A DNA stretch of 33,437 nt from Lysobacteraceae bacterium. Its GTDB lineage: Bacteria > Pseudomonadota > Gammaproteobacteria > DSM-19610. The stretch is taken from NCBI GenBank assembly GCA_020201295.1, contig JAIVHA010000139.1:1-33437 (forward strand). Reading direction: 5' to 3'. Shown here in pieces: positions 15,715 through 23,588 of this stretch (positions are counted from its first letter, which is position 1; the number at the start of each line of letters is the position of its first letter). The notes beneath the pieces were generated by a model, which was given only the letters and a program-made list of their open reading frames with translations, ran no database searches and was not told the DNA's origin. Made by a program: the position numbers and the translations under genes.

Positions 15715-17382
15715 TCAGGCATCCAGTGGCCGGATGGTATCGCTGCGCACCTGGGCGCCGAACACCTCCTGCAGGGCCTGCACATTGGCATCCTCGGCAA
15801 TGGCCTTCACCGCCGCCTGCTGGCGTTCGTCACTGGCGCGCGCCTGCAGCCGGGCCGGGGTTTCCACCGCCGGGCCGGTGATGTCGACGACCACCCGCAC
15901 CGCCTCGCCCAGCCAGGCCGCCAGGGCCTGCGCCAGGCGCTGCTCGCGCTCCTTGCTGTAGAGCTGCTTGCAGGCGGGCTCCAGGGCCAGGCGCACCTGG
16001 CCATCGGCCACGTCCACCAGGGCGCAGTTCTGCGCCAGCTCCCGGACCACCCCACCCAGTTCCAGGGTGGCCACCACCTCGCACCAATTCTCCGGACCCA
16101 GGACACGATCGGCAGCCGGTGCCGGTCGGGGGGGGACGGGCGCGGCTTCCGTCACAGGAACCGATGCAGCCGGCGTGGCAGGACGTGCCGGGGCGGCGGA
16201 CCGGGGCCCGAGGGCCGCGCGGGCGGCCGCCGCACCGCGAGCCGGGCCACCCGCTGTCGCCGGCGCGCTGCCCGCGGGCGTAGCCGGTACGGCGCCGGCC
16301 GCCGGCCGGAAGGCCAGCATGCGCAGCAGCACCATTTCCAGACCACCACGGGCATCGGGCGCCAGGGGCAGGTCGCGGCGGCCGATGAGACCGATCTGGT
16401 AATAGAGCTGCACGTCCTCAGGCGCCAGGGCCTGGGCCAGCTCCAGCACCGCCTCACGGTGGTCCAGGCTCTCATCCAGGGCCTCGGGCACCGCCTGGGC
16501 CAGGGCCACCTGCTGCAGCAGGGTCAGCAACTCGGCCAGCAGGCCGGCGAAATCGGGCACCTGCTGGGCGGCCTGCTCCACCGCCGCCAGCACCGCGGCG
16601 GCATCATTCGCCGCCAGGGCATGCAACAGGCGCAATACATGATCGTGCTCCAGAGTGCCCAGCATGGCACGCACCTCCGCCTCGCGCACCGCGCCGCCGC
16701 CATAGGCGATGGCCTGGTCGAGCAGGCTGAGGGCGTCGCGCATGCTGCCGTCGGCGGCCCGGCTCAGCAACTTCAGCGCCGGCGCCTCGGCCTCGATGGC
16801 CTCGCGCCCGAGGATGTCCTCGAGGTGCGCGGTGATGCGGTCCAGGGGCAGGCGCTTGAGGTTGAACTGCAGGCAGCGCGACAGGATGGTCACCGGCAGC
16901 TTCTGCGGGTCGGTGGTGGCGAGCAGGAACTTCACATGGGGCGGCGGCTCCTCCAGGGTCTTCAACAGGGCGTTGAAGCTGTGGTTGGAGAACATGTGCA
17001 CTTCGTCGATGAGGTAGACCTTGTAGCGGCCGCGGCTGGGTGCGTACTGCACGTTCTCCAGCAGCTCGCGGGTCTCGTCCACCTTGGTGCGCGAGGCGGC
17101 ATCCACCTCGATGAGGTCCACGAAGCGGCCGGCGTCGATCTCGGTGCAGGCGGAGCAGACACCACAGGGCTCCGAGGTGACACCCTTGTCGCAGTTGAGG
17201 GACTTGGCCAGGATCCGGGCGATGGTGGTCTTGCCCACGCCGCGGGTGCCGGTGAACAGGTAGGCATGGTGCAGGCGATCGTTGTCCAGCGCATTCACCA
17301 GGGCGCGCAGCACGTGCTCCTGCCCCACCATTTCATGGAAGTTGCGCGGGCGCCATTTGCGCGCCAGAACCTGGTAACTCAT
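15715..17382 (-). CDS. dnaX: DNA polymerase III subunits gamma/tau
   Basis: Clamp-loader ATPase of 555 aa. Residues 45-52 (GTRGVGKT) form Walker A; the zinc module uses Cys64, Cys73, Cys76 and Cys79; Walker B and sensor region is LIDEVHMFSNHSFNALLKTLEEPP (from about 124). Domain III follows, then an Ala/Pro-rich linker (about 360-430) and a tau C-terminal domain ending QEVFGAQVRSDTIRPLDA. I see no A-AAA-AAG type slippery site of the E. coli sort, so a separate gamma form is not supported. It starts just after the SRP RNA gene and leads the ybaB-recR cluster. Confidence 0.96.
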   Translation of the reverse strand: MSYQVLARKWRPRNFHEMVGQEHVLRALVNALDNDRLHHAYLFTGTRGVGKTTIARILAKSLNCDKGVTSEPCGVCSACTEIDAGRFVDLIEVDAASRTKVDETRELLENVQYAPSRGRYKVYLIDEVHMFSNHSFNALLKTLEEPPPHVKFLLATTDPQKLPVTILSRCLQFNLKRLPLDRITAHLEDILGREAIEAEAPALKLLSRAADGSMRDALSLLDQAIAYGGGAVREAEVRAMLGTLEHDHVLRLLHALAANDAAAVLAAVEQAAQQVPDFAGLLAELLTLLQQVALAQAVPEALDESLDHREAVLELAQALAPEDVQLYYQIGLIGRRDLPLAPDARGGLEMVLLRMLAFRPAAGAVPATPAGSAPATAGGPARGAAAARAALGPRSAAPARPATPAASVPVTEAAPVPPRPAPAADRVLGPENWCEVVATLELGGVVRELAQNCALVDVADGQVRLALEPACKQLYSKEREQRLAQALAAWLGEAVRVVVDITGPAVETPARLQARASDERQQAAVKAIAEDANVQALQEVFGAQVRSDTIRPLDA

Positions 17383-17444
17383 CGCCGTCTGCTCTCGAAC
17401 CGGCCCCGTCGGCCGTTGCCGTCAGGGTAACATGCTGAGCGGGG

Positions 17445-17450
17445 ATTATA
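17445..17450 (-). promoter_or_regulatory. Possible -10 element (TATAAT) before dnaX
   Basis: On the minus strand the spacer between the SRP RNA and dnaX contains a perfect TATAAT, 62 nt before the dnaX ATG. The sequence 17 nt further upstream (CTCCCC) does not look like a -35 box, so activity is uncertain; dnaX could instead be read from the ffs promoter. Confidence 0.35.
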
Positions 17451-17477
17451 CCCAAGCCAACGGCCCGGGGAGGAATA

Positions 17478-17592
17478 GGTGGCAACCTGCACCAGCCACA
17501 CCCCGGCGCCCGAGTCCACTGCTGCCGCTGCTCCCTTCCGGGCCTGACGGGGTTCACAGTCTGTCGTCGCGAGGGGACCGGCACAGGTCACC
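17478..17592 (-). ncRNA. ffs: Signal recognition particle RNA (4.5S RNA)
   Basis: On the minus strand, the conserved SRP domain IV sequence GTCAGGCCCGGAAGGGAGCA (GGAA-type tetraloop with the asymmetric internal loop) is present, closely matching E. coli 4.5S RNA GTCAGGTCCGGAAGGAAGCA. The flanking 5' segment (GGTGACCTGTGCC) pairs with the 3' segment (GGTGCAGGTTGCCACC), giving a hairpin of about 115 nt, the size of bacterial 4.5S RNA (114 in E. coli). It binds Ffh to target nascent membrane proteins. The position directly upstream of dnaX is common in gammaproteobacteria. The exact 5' and 3' ends are estimated from pairing. Confidence 0.92.
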
Positions 17593-17942
17593 ATAACGGG
17601 TGGGTTCATGCACTGAGGGGCGCCAGGAACCACGGCAGCGAACAACGCTGCAAGGCAAGCGGGGCATTCTCCACCATGCCTGGCTGTATTTCAATGCGGC
17701 TGCCCAACTGGCTGTAATACTTCCGATTACATGCCCGCAGCCAGTAGCCCGGCCGAAGCGAGGCGGATTCCGGGTGCTATCGTGGTTGCCGTGGCGATGG
17801 GGTTCAGGCAAGCCCCCTCTCGTGCAGGCAAGACCGGGAAAATGTTCTACGCTGTTCCGAAATACGTGCTCCCCTTGAAACCCGGGGGCCGCATGCCTAC
17901 AGTGTGCGGCCCGCTCGTCCACCCTCGAGAAGGAGGAGCATG
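17593..17942. other. 350-nt non-coding gap with repeat fragments and a speD leader hairpin
   Basis: Between divergent ffs and speD no convincing gene is seen; the ORFs here lack start signals and family features. It contains a REP-like fragment (TAGCCCGG...ATTCCGGG around 17744-17776) and, close to speD, an 8-bp hairpin GGGCCGCA/TGCGGCCC (17886-17893, 17905-17912) with an 11-nt loop. The hairpin lies 19 nt before the speD Shine-Dalgarno and could be part of its 5' UTR. Confidence 0.5.
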
Positions 17943-18392
17943 ATGCCGAAAGGAAAGCAGCTGGCCCGGGTCGCGCACGACACGCCGTGGCCAACCTTCC
18001 GGGAGGGCACCGCAACGGACCATTTCATCCGCCGCGATGGAGTCCAGTTCGCCGGCAGCCACTTCATCATCGATCTGTGGGGCGCCACGGAGCTCGACAA
18101 CCTGGCCCTCATGGAGGCCACCCTGCGCCAGGCCGTGGACCGCTGCGGCGCCACCCTGCTGCACATCCACCTGCACCATTTCTCGCCCAACGGCGGTATT
18201 TCCGGGGTGGCGGTGCTGGCGGAATCCCACATCAGCGTGCACACCTGGCCGGAATATGGCTATGCCGCCTTCGATGTATTTATGTGTGGCAATACAAATC
18301 CGGTAGAATCACTCCCCATATTCGAACAGGCCTTCCGCCCCGCGCGGTCGGACATCCAGGAACTCATGCGAGGACGCATCCAGAATGGCTGA
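17943..18392 (+). CDS. speD: S-adenosylmethionine decarboxylase proenzyme
   Basis: Pyruvoyl enzyme making decarboxylated SAM, the aminopropyl donor for spermidine. At 149 aa it is the small bacterial form. Self-cleavage is expected between Glu94 and Ser95 in LAESHISVHTWPEYGYAAFD, with His100 and Cys115 as the usual processing and catalytic residues. AGGAGG (17931-17936) supports the ATG at 17943 (6-nt spacing) over the ATG at 17940, and over the more distant in-frame codon at 17904. Its 3' end overlaps speE by 8 nt, a coupled two-gene unit. Confidence 0.94.
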   Translation: MPKGKQLARVAHDTPWPTFREGTATDHFIRRDGVQFAGSHFIIDLWGATELDNLALMEATLRQAVDRCGATLLHIHLHHFSPNGGISGVAVLAESHISVHTWPEYGYAAFDVFMCGNTNPVESLPIFEQAFRPARSDIQELMRGRIQNG

Positions 18393-19239
18393 TCTTTTCC
18401 AGGAAAACCTCTACTCCGATTATTCCCAGTGCTTCAAGAAGGACGAAGTGCTGTTTCAGAGCGAAACCGAACACCAGGAACTGATCATTTTCCGCAATGA
18501 TTCCTTCGGCCGGGTGATGGCCCTGGACGGCGTCATCCAGACCACCGAGCGCGACGAATTCATCTACCACGAAATGATGGTGCACGTGCCCCTGTTCGCC
18601 CACCCCGCCCCCCGCAAAGTGCTCATCATCGGCGGTGGCGACGGCGGCATCCTGCGCGAGGTGCTGAAGCACCCGAACATCGAATCCGTGACCCAGGCGG
18701 AGATCGACCAGGCGGTCATCGACCTGTGCACCAGGTTCCTGCCGCGCCATTCCGATGGTGCCTACCAGGATCCCCGCGCCCATATCGTCATCGACGACGG
18801 TGCCGAGTTCGTGCGCAACTGCCAGGACAAGTTCGACGTCATCATCTCCGATTCCACCGATCCCTTCGGTCCCGGCGAGGCCCTGTTCACCAAGGATTTC
18901 TATGCCGCGGAGAAGACGTGCCTGAACGAAGGCGGGATCATGGTGGCCCAGAACGGCGTGGCCTTCATGCAGTTGAGCGAAGTGGTCACCTCGAAGAAAC
19001 GCCTCAAGCCCCTGTACCAGGACGTGCATTTCTACAGCGCCTCGGTACCCACCTACATCGGCGGCATCATGTGCTTTGCCTGGGCGACGGATGACGAGAT
19101 CCTGCGCCAAAACACCGCCGCCAGCCTGCGCCAGCGTTTTGAGGCCAGCGGCGTCAAGACCCGCTATTACAATCCGGAAATCCACGTCGCCAGCTTTGCG
19201 CTGCCGCAGTATGTGATGGAGGCGCTGGCGACGGTGTAG
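18385..19239 (+). CDS. speE: Spermidine synthase (putrescine aminopropyltransferase)
   Basis: Transfers the aminopropyl group from decarboxylated SAM to putrescine. The 284 aa match the family. It has the N-terminal beta domain (LFQSETEHQELIIFRNDSFG), the Rossmann nucleotide loop GGGDGG (83-88), the acidic pair in QAEID (about 105-108) in place of the more common V-E-L-D, and catalytic DSTDP (156-160). GAGGA about 11 nt upstream of the ATG gives an SD. Together with speD and the facing ornithine decarboxylase it completes a putrescine-to-spermidine route. Confidence 0.96.
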   Translation: MADLFQENLYSDYSQCFKKDEVLFQSETEHQELIIFRNDSFGRVMALDGVIQTTERDEFIYHEMMVHVPLFAHPAPRKVLIIGGGDGGILREVLKHPNIESVTQAEIDQAVIDLCTRFLPRHSDGAYQDPRAHIVIDDGAEFVRNCQDKFDVIISDSTDPFGPGEALFTKDFYAAEKTCLNEGGIMVAQNGVAFMQLSEVVTSKKRLKPLYQDVHFYSASVPTYIGGIMCFAWATDDEILRQNTAASLRQRFEASGVKTRYYNPEIHVASFALPQYVMEALATV

Positions 19240-19297
19240 GGGCGGCTCTGGCCGCGCATGCCGTTTGAGGGGGTTCGCGGGCAAAGCCCGCTCCTAC
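19236..19297. repeat. Imperfect inverted repeat of the GTAGGAGC family overlapping the speE stop
   Basis: Arms 19236-19259 and 19274-19297 pair imperfectly. The left arm begins inside the last codons of speE, so the speE stop TAG (19237-19239) is part of the repeat. The arms are degenerate relative to the perfect copies at 13383 and 19320. Confidence 0.7.
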
Positions 19298-19319
19298 GGG
19301 GGTGGCCCGTGAAAATCCT

Positions 19320-19380
19320 GTAGGAGCGGCCTTGGCCGCGAATGGCCTGGGGTGGCATTCGCGGCCAAGGCCGCTCCTAC
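19320..19380. repeat. Perfect 24-bp inverted repeat between speE and ornithine decarboxylase
   Basis: Arms 19320-19343 and 19357-19380 are exact reverse complements (GTAGGAGCGGCCTTGGCCGC...). With the element just before it, this makes two tandem hairpins between convergent genes, suitable for bidirectional termination. Confidence 0.87.
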
Positions 19381-19396
19381 ATTTCCTCGGACGACG

Positions 19397-20560
19397 CTAC
19401 ACGAAATAGGCCTTCAGCGGCGGAAAGCCGTTGAAGGCAATGGAACTGTAGCTGGTGGTATAAGCGCCGGTGGACAACCAGTACAGGCGGTCGCCTTCTT
19501 CCAGGGACAGGGGCAGGGGCACCTTGTTGTCTTCGTACATGATGTCCATGCTGTCGCAGGTGGGCCCGGACAACACCGCTTCCTCGGGCTTGCCCTGGCG
19601 CTCGGTGAAGATGGGGTACTTGATGGATTCACCCAGGGTCTCGATCAGACCACCGAACACGCCGATGTCGGTGTATACCCAGCGATGCAGGCCGTAGCGG
19701 GACTTGCGGGAAATCAGCACCACCTCACTGACGATCACCCCCGATTCGCCTACCAGGGAACGGCCCGGCTCCAGCATGATCTCCGGCATTTCGTCGCCGA
19801 AGTCCTCCTGCAGGAAGCGGGTGATCTCCTCGCAGTAATGGGGGATTTCATGGGTACGGTTGACATAATGGGCCGGGAAGCCGCCGCCCATGTTGATCTG
19901 GCGCAGCTTCACACCATGGGATTCCAGCTTGTCGAAGATGAATTTCACCTTGGCCAGCGCCGCGTCCCAGGCCCCGAGGTCACGCTGTTGTGAGCCCACA
20001 TGGAAGGAGATCCCCGCAGGGTCCAGGCCGAGGTCACGGGCCAGCAGGATCATGTCCACCACCATTTCCTGCTGGCAGCCGAACTTGCGCGACAGCGGCC
20101 AGTCGGCCGTTTCCGTACCCTCGGTGAGCACGCGGATGTGCAGGTGGGCGCCCGGCGCCTCGCGCGCGATGCGGCGCACATCCATTTCCGAATCACTGGC
20201 AAACACGCGCACGCCCTTCTCATAGGCATAGCGCACGTCCACCGCCTTCTTGATGGTGTTGCCATAGCTGATGCGGTCTGGCGTCACGCCCAGGCCCATC
20301 ACCAGGTCCAGCTCATAACGCGAAGCGATATCGAAGCAGCAACCCAGGCCCGCCAGCAGCTTGAGCACCTCGGGTGCCGGATTGGCCTTGACCGCGTAGT
20401 AGATCCTGGCGGTCGGGAAGCCTTCCCGCAGCTCCTGGTACTTGGCCCGCACCGTGTCCAGGTGCACCACCAGGAAGGGGGTCTGCTGGGTATCCGCCAG
20501 GGCCCGGATACGGGCCCACTCTGCATCACTGAAATGTCTGCGTAGCTGTGACTTATTCAT
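19397..20560 (-). CDS. Ornithine (or ornithine/lysine) decarboxylase, PLP fold type III
   Basis: Makes putrescine from ornithine, and cadaverine if lysine is also accepted. The 387-aa alanine-racemase-fold enzyme shows YYAVKANP with PLP-binding Lys58, SFHVGSQQ (His187), the Gly-rich MGGGFP, EPGRSLVG (264-271) and the second-subunit catalytic Cys335-Asp336 in SGPTCDSMD. This is the eukaryote-like fold III family, not the large fold I SpeC of E. coli. Substrate specificity between ornithine and lysine cannot be settled from motifs alone. The gene faces speDE, so the locus holds a whole spermidine pathway. No strong SD is visible before the ATG at 20560. Confidence 0.92.
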   Translation of the reverse strand: MNKSQLRRHFSDAEWARIRALADTQQTPFLVVHLDTVRAKYQELREGFPTARIYYAVKANPAPEVLKLLAGLGCCFDIASRYELDLVMGLGVTPDRISYGNTIKKAVDVRYAYEKGVRVFASDSEMDVRRIAREAPGAHLHIRVLTEGTETADWPLSRKFGCQQEMVVDMILLARDLGLDPAGISFHVGSQQRDLGAWDAALAKVKFIFDKLESHGVKLRQINMGGGFPAHYVNRTHEIPHYCEEITRFLQEDFGDEMPEIMLEPGRSLVGESGVIVSEVVLISRKSRYGLHRWVYTDIGVFGGLIETLGESIKYPIFTERQGKPEEAVLSGPTCDSMDIMYEDNKVPLPLSLEEGDRLYWLSTGAYTTSYSSIAFNGFPPLKAYFV

Positions 20561-20691
20561 TGGCTATTGGCACCATCGCTCCCATCAAGGAGTGAATTGA
20601 GATGTTAAAAACTGTACCTGCCCCATGACGGGCACATGAACCGTAAGGATAGTCGCTCCCCGGACCCGGCCACCGCTATTCCTTACCAATC

Positions 20692-20719
20692 AAAAAAGGC
20701 CCCGCAAGGGAGCCTTTTT
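20692..20719. terminator. Orphan rho-independent terminator-like hairpin
   Basis: AAAAAGGC (20693-20700) pairs with GCCTTTTT (20712-20719) around an 11-nt GC-rich loop, giving a hairpin with a U-tract in both directions. It lies in the 247-nt gap between the ornithine decarboxylase start and the small membrane protein, and follows no recognised gene in either direction. It could end a small RNA, act as an attenuator for the decarboxylase (132 nt upstream of its ATG) or stop leakage. Confidence 0.75.
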
Positions 20720-20807
20720 GGATTCGTCGGCCGCGTCCGCGTGCTGGCGCACCAGCAATAACCATATGAATGACCTTCGCCATGATGAGGCGAAACGGAG
20801 TCCTTCC

Positions 20808-21035
20808 ATGACCAGAACCCTGAGCCAGAAAATCACCTTCGCCATCGCCCTGCTCTGCTATTTGGCCGCGGCCGGCTTTGCACTTGGCGCCTTTGCCTAC
20901 GCAGGAGCTGGCGAAGACGGCAGCATCATGAAGGCCAGTCTCGCGGCCACCGCCTTCTTCTTCCTTACCGTCGGTGTGGTGCTACATGTGATCGGCAACG
21001 CGAAACTCAAGGGACTGCTGCAATTGCACAACTGA
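20808..21035 (+). CDS. Small two-TM membrane protein of unknown function
   Basis: A 75-aa protein starting MTRTLSQKITFAIALLCYL. Two hydrophobic helices are seen at about 9-32 and 43-64, with a short polar loop (AGAGEDGSIMK) between. GGAG lies 7-8 nt upstream of the ATG at 20808, favouring it over in-frame starts at 20766 and 20718. It runs into the alpha/beta hydrolase with at most a 47-nt gap. I do not recognise the family. Confidence 0.65.
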   Translation: MTRTLSQKITFAIALLCYLAAAGFALGAFAYAGAGEDGSIMKASLAATAFFFLTVGVVLHVIGNAKLKGLLQLHN

Positions 21036-21082
21036 AGGCATACCTGGCGGCAGACCACGCGCTGACCGACGATGGTTACCGC

Positions 21083-21961
21083 TTGCCACTCTATCAGCGG
21101 GGACCGCAGGGAACACCACGGGCGGTGGTCCTCGCCCTGCACGGCTTCGGTGACCATGCGGGGTCCTTCCAGCCCCTGGCCGCGAGCTTCGTACGCGCCG
21201 GCATCGCCCTCTATGCCTATGACCAGCGTGGCTTCGGGGCCACGGTCGGGGCCGGCCACTGGGCGGGCCATGCCTCCATGGTGAAAGACGCACGCACCCT
21301 GGCGCGACTATTGCGCCAGCGCTACCCGGATAGCCCCTTCTATCTGATCGGCAAGAGCATGGGCGGGGCCGTTGCCCTGCTGGCCATGACGGAGCAACCG
21401 TCACCGCCCGTGGATGGAGTGGCCCTCATCGCCCCGGCCGTCTGGGCACGCAAGACCATGCCCTGGTACCAGCGCCAGGGCCTGCGCCTGCTGGCCCGGA
21501 TCGCGCCCGGCCTCGCACTTGGTAACAGCGCGGCCCACCGCCTGGGCATCCGGCCCACCGACGACCCGGAGGTGACCCGCGCCCTGCGCCAGGACCCGCT
21601 GGTACTCAAGCGCTACCGCATGGATACCCTCGACGGCCTTGCCCGCCTGATGGACGCGGCACTACAGGCCGCACCACGCCTCCCGGGCCCAGCCCTGCTA
21701 CTTTATGGTGAACAGGATCTGGTGATCCCGCCAGAACCGGTCTGTGAACTGCTGGCGCGCCTGCCCGACCCCGCTCAGGGTATCTGGCGCATGGCCCTTT
21801 ATCCGCGGGGCTACCATATGCTCACCCGCTACACGGGCGCCGCGCAAACCCACCAGGACCTGGTGGCCTGGGTGCTAGACCCCGACGCCACGCTGCCCTC
21901 GGGGCAGGAAGTGGACCGCGACCGGGCCCGGCAACGGCTTTGCCCATCGGCAATACCATAA
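21083..21961 (+). CDS. Alpha/beta hydrolase, monoacylglycerol lipase/lysophospholipase-like
   Basis: At least 292 aa. LALHGFGDHAGSFQPLA gives the oxyanion-hole HG motif, YDQRGFGAT is the usual second motif, and the nucleophile elbow is GKSMGG with the catalytic Ser. The acid is probably the Asp in LLYGEQDLVIPPEP and the base the His in YPRGYHMLTRY. This matches the Hydrolase_4 (Yju3/MGL) subfamily, acting on lipid esters. The start is uncertain: the TTG at 21083 is the only standard codon nearby, yet the frame is open upstream with family-like residues (ALTDDGYRL), so a CTG at 21032 overlapping the preceding stop may be the real start. The C-terminus extends past the domain. Confidence 0.85.
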   Translation: MPLYQRGPQGTPRAVVLALHGFGDHAGSFQPLAASFVRAGIALYAYDQRGFGATVGAGHWAGHASMVKDARTLARLLRQRYPDSPFYLIGKSMGGAVALLAMTEQPSPPVDGVALIAPAVWARKTMPWYQRQGLRLLARIAPGLALGNSAAHRLGIRPTDDPEVTRALRQDPLVLKRYRMDTLDGLARLMDAALQAAPRLPGPALLLYGEQDLVIPPEPVCELLARLPDPAQGIWRMALYPRGYHMLTRYTGAAQTHQDLVAWVLDPDATLPSGQEVDRDRARQRLCPSAIP

Positions 21962-22151
21962 GTAGTATTTATAGTCTTTATCATTATTATTGACTGTTAT
22001 TTATACTGCCCCCCCCCTAGGATTGCCCTCCGACACTGAGCACTGCCACTCGCACGTGACCCGCATGGCGCGCGCGGTGACAAACAGGCAGCGGTGGAGA
22101 GTATCTCGCAACGCTGTAGTCCCACTACAGTTATCACTAAGGAGTCAGACC
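21957..22151 (+). promoter_or_regulatory. cbbL leader: AT-rich island, C9 run, hairpin and strong SD
   Basis: About 50 nt (21957-22008) are strikingly AT-rich for this window. They are followed by nine C (22009-22017). A perfect hairpin CTGTAGT-CCC-ACTACAG (22114-22130) lies 8 nt before the SD AAGGAG (22139-22144), which is 7 nt from the cbbL ATG. The AT island is a likely promoter or regulator-binding region. No cbbR (LysR-type) gene lies next to it in this window. Confidence 0.55.
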
Positions 22152-23570
22152 ATGGCCAAGAGCTACAACGCGGGTGTAAAAGAGTACCGCGAAACATACT
22201 GGATGCCCGACTACACCCCGAAGGACACCGATATCCTGGCGTGCTTCAAGATCACCCCCCAGGCAGGCGTGCCCCGTGAAGAAGTCGCGGCCGCGGTTGC
22301 CGCCGAGTCTTCCACCGGCACCTGGACCACCGTGTGGACCGACCTGCTGACCGACCTGGATTACTACAAGGGCCGCGCCTATGCCATCGAAGACGTGCCC
22401 GGTGACGACACCTGCTTCTATGCCTTCGTGGCCTACCCGATCGACCTGTTCGAAGAAGGCTCCGTGGTCAACGTGCTGACCTCGCTGGTCGGCAACGTAT
22501 TCGGCTTCAAGGCCCTGCGCGCCCTGCGTCTGGAAGACATCCGCTTCCCGATCGCCTACGTCATGACCTGCAACGGCCCGCCCCAGGGCATCCAGGTCGA
22601 ACGCGACATCATGAACAAGTACGGCCGTCCGCTGCTGGGCTGCACCATCAAGCCCAAACTCGGCCTGTCCGCCAAGAACTACGGCCGCGCCTGCTACGAA
22701 GGCCTGCGCGGTGGTCTGGACTTCACCAAGGACGACGAAAACGTCAACTCCCAGCCGTTCATGCGCTGGCGTCACCGCTTCGATTTCGTGATGGAAGCCA
22801 TCCACAAGGCTGAAGCCGAGACCGGCGAGCGCAAGGGTCACTACCTGAACGTCACCGCCCCGACCGCGGACGAAATGATGCGTCGTGCCGAGTACGCCAA
22901 GGAAATCGGCGCGCCGATCATCATGCACGACTACCTGACCGGCGGCCTGTCGGCCAACACCCAGCTGGCGCAGTGGTGCCAGCGCAACGGCATGCTGCTG
23001 CACATCCACCGCGCCATGCACGCCGTGCTCGACCGCAACCCCCACCACGGCATACACTTCCGCGTACTGACCAAGGTGCTGCGTCTGTCCGGTGGTGACC
23101 ACCTGCATTCCGGTACCGTCGTCGGCAAGCTGGAAGGCGACCGCGAGGCCACCCTGGGCTGGATCGACACCATGCGCGATTCCTTCATCAAGGAAGACCG
23201 TGCCCGCGGCCTGTTCTTCGACCAGGATTGGGGTTCCATGCCGGGCGTCCTGCCGGTAGCCTCCGGTGGTATCCACGTATGGCACATGCCGGCACTGGTA
23301 TCCATCTTCGGTGACGACTCCGTGCTGCAGTTCGGTGGCGGCACCCTGGGCCATCCCTGGGGTAATGCAGCCGGCGCCGCGGCCAACCGCGTCGCGGTCG
23401 AGGCCTGCGTCGAAGCCCGTAACTCCGGCGTGGAGATCGAGAAGGAAGGCAAGGACATCCTTGCAAACGCCGCCAAGTCCAGCCCCGAACTCAAGATCGC
23501 CATGGAAACCTGGAAAGAGATCAAGTTCGAATTCGACACGGTTGACAAGCTCGACGTCAAGCACAAGTAA
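22152..23570 (+). CDS. cbbL: RuBisCO large subunit, form I (IA type)
   Basis: Carboxylates ribulose-1,5-bisphosphate in the Calvin cycle. The 472 aa are full length for form I. Active-site elements: KPKLG with Lys167 (equivalent of Lys175), the carbamylated Lys193 in GLDFTKDDE, HRAMHAV (catalytic His), the loop-6 Lys326 in GTVVGKLEGDR and the ASGGIH phosphate site. The ATG at 22152 follows SD AAGGAG; the longer in-frame TTG start at 21990 would run through the leader. Presence of a small-subunit gene plus cbbQ and cbbO, with no carboxysome genes, points to the IAq subtype. A 475-aa ORF on the opposite strand is a shadow. Confidence 0.98.
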   Translation: MAKSYNAGVKEYRETYWMPDYTPKDTDILACFKITPQAGVPREEVAAAVAAESSTGTWTTVWTDLLTDLDYYKGRAYAIEDVPGDDTCFYAFVAYPIDLFEEGSVVNVLTSLVGNVFGFKALRALRLEDIRFPIAYVMTCNGPPQGIQVERDIMNKYGRPLLGCTIKPKLGLSAKNYGRACYEGLRGGLDFTKDDENVNSQPFMRWRHRFDFVMEAIHKAEAETGERKGHYLNVTAPTADEMMRRAEYAKEIGAPIIMHDYLTGGLSANTQLAQWCQRNGMLLHIHRAMHAVLDRNPHHGIHFRVLTKVLRLSGGDHLHSGTVVGKLEGDREATLGWIDTMRDSFIKEDRARGLFFDQDWGSMPGVLPVASGGIHVWHMPALVSIFGDDSVLQFGGGTLGHPWGNAAGAAANRVAVEACVEARNSGVEIEKEGKDILANAAKSSPELKIAMETWKEIKFEFDTVDKLDVKHK

Positions 23571-23588
23571 GCTTGCGGCGTAATCCCT

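Noticed and set aside
15715..17382. Programmed frameshift for a gamma form of DnaX
   Set aside because: No A-AAA-AAG-like slippery heptamer is visible in the dnaX coding strand.
15433..17430. 665-aa plus-strand ORF over dnaX
   Set aside because: Shadow of dnaX that also runs through the REP-like repeat in the dnaX-ybaB gap.
2561..19380. Repeats considered as a CRISPR array
   Set aside because: The copies are dispersed, of several unrelated sequences, each an inverted repeat between genes, with no regular spacing or cas genes.
21990..22007. TTGACT and TATACT as a sigma-70 promoter for cbbL
   Set aside because: The two hexamers are only 6 bp apart, far from the 16-18 bp needed, so they cannot work together as -35 and -10.
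22137..23564. 475-aa ORF antisense to cbbL
   Set aside because: Shadow of cbbL; the translation is His/Gly/Val rich with no recognisable domain.
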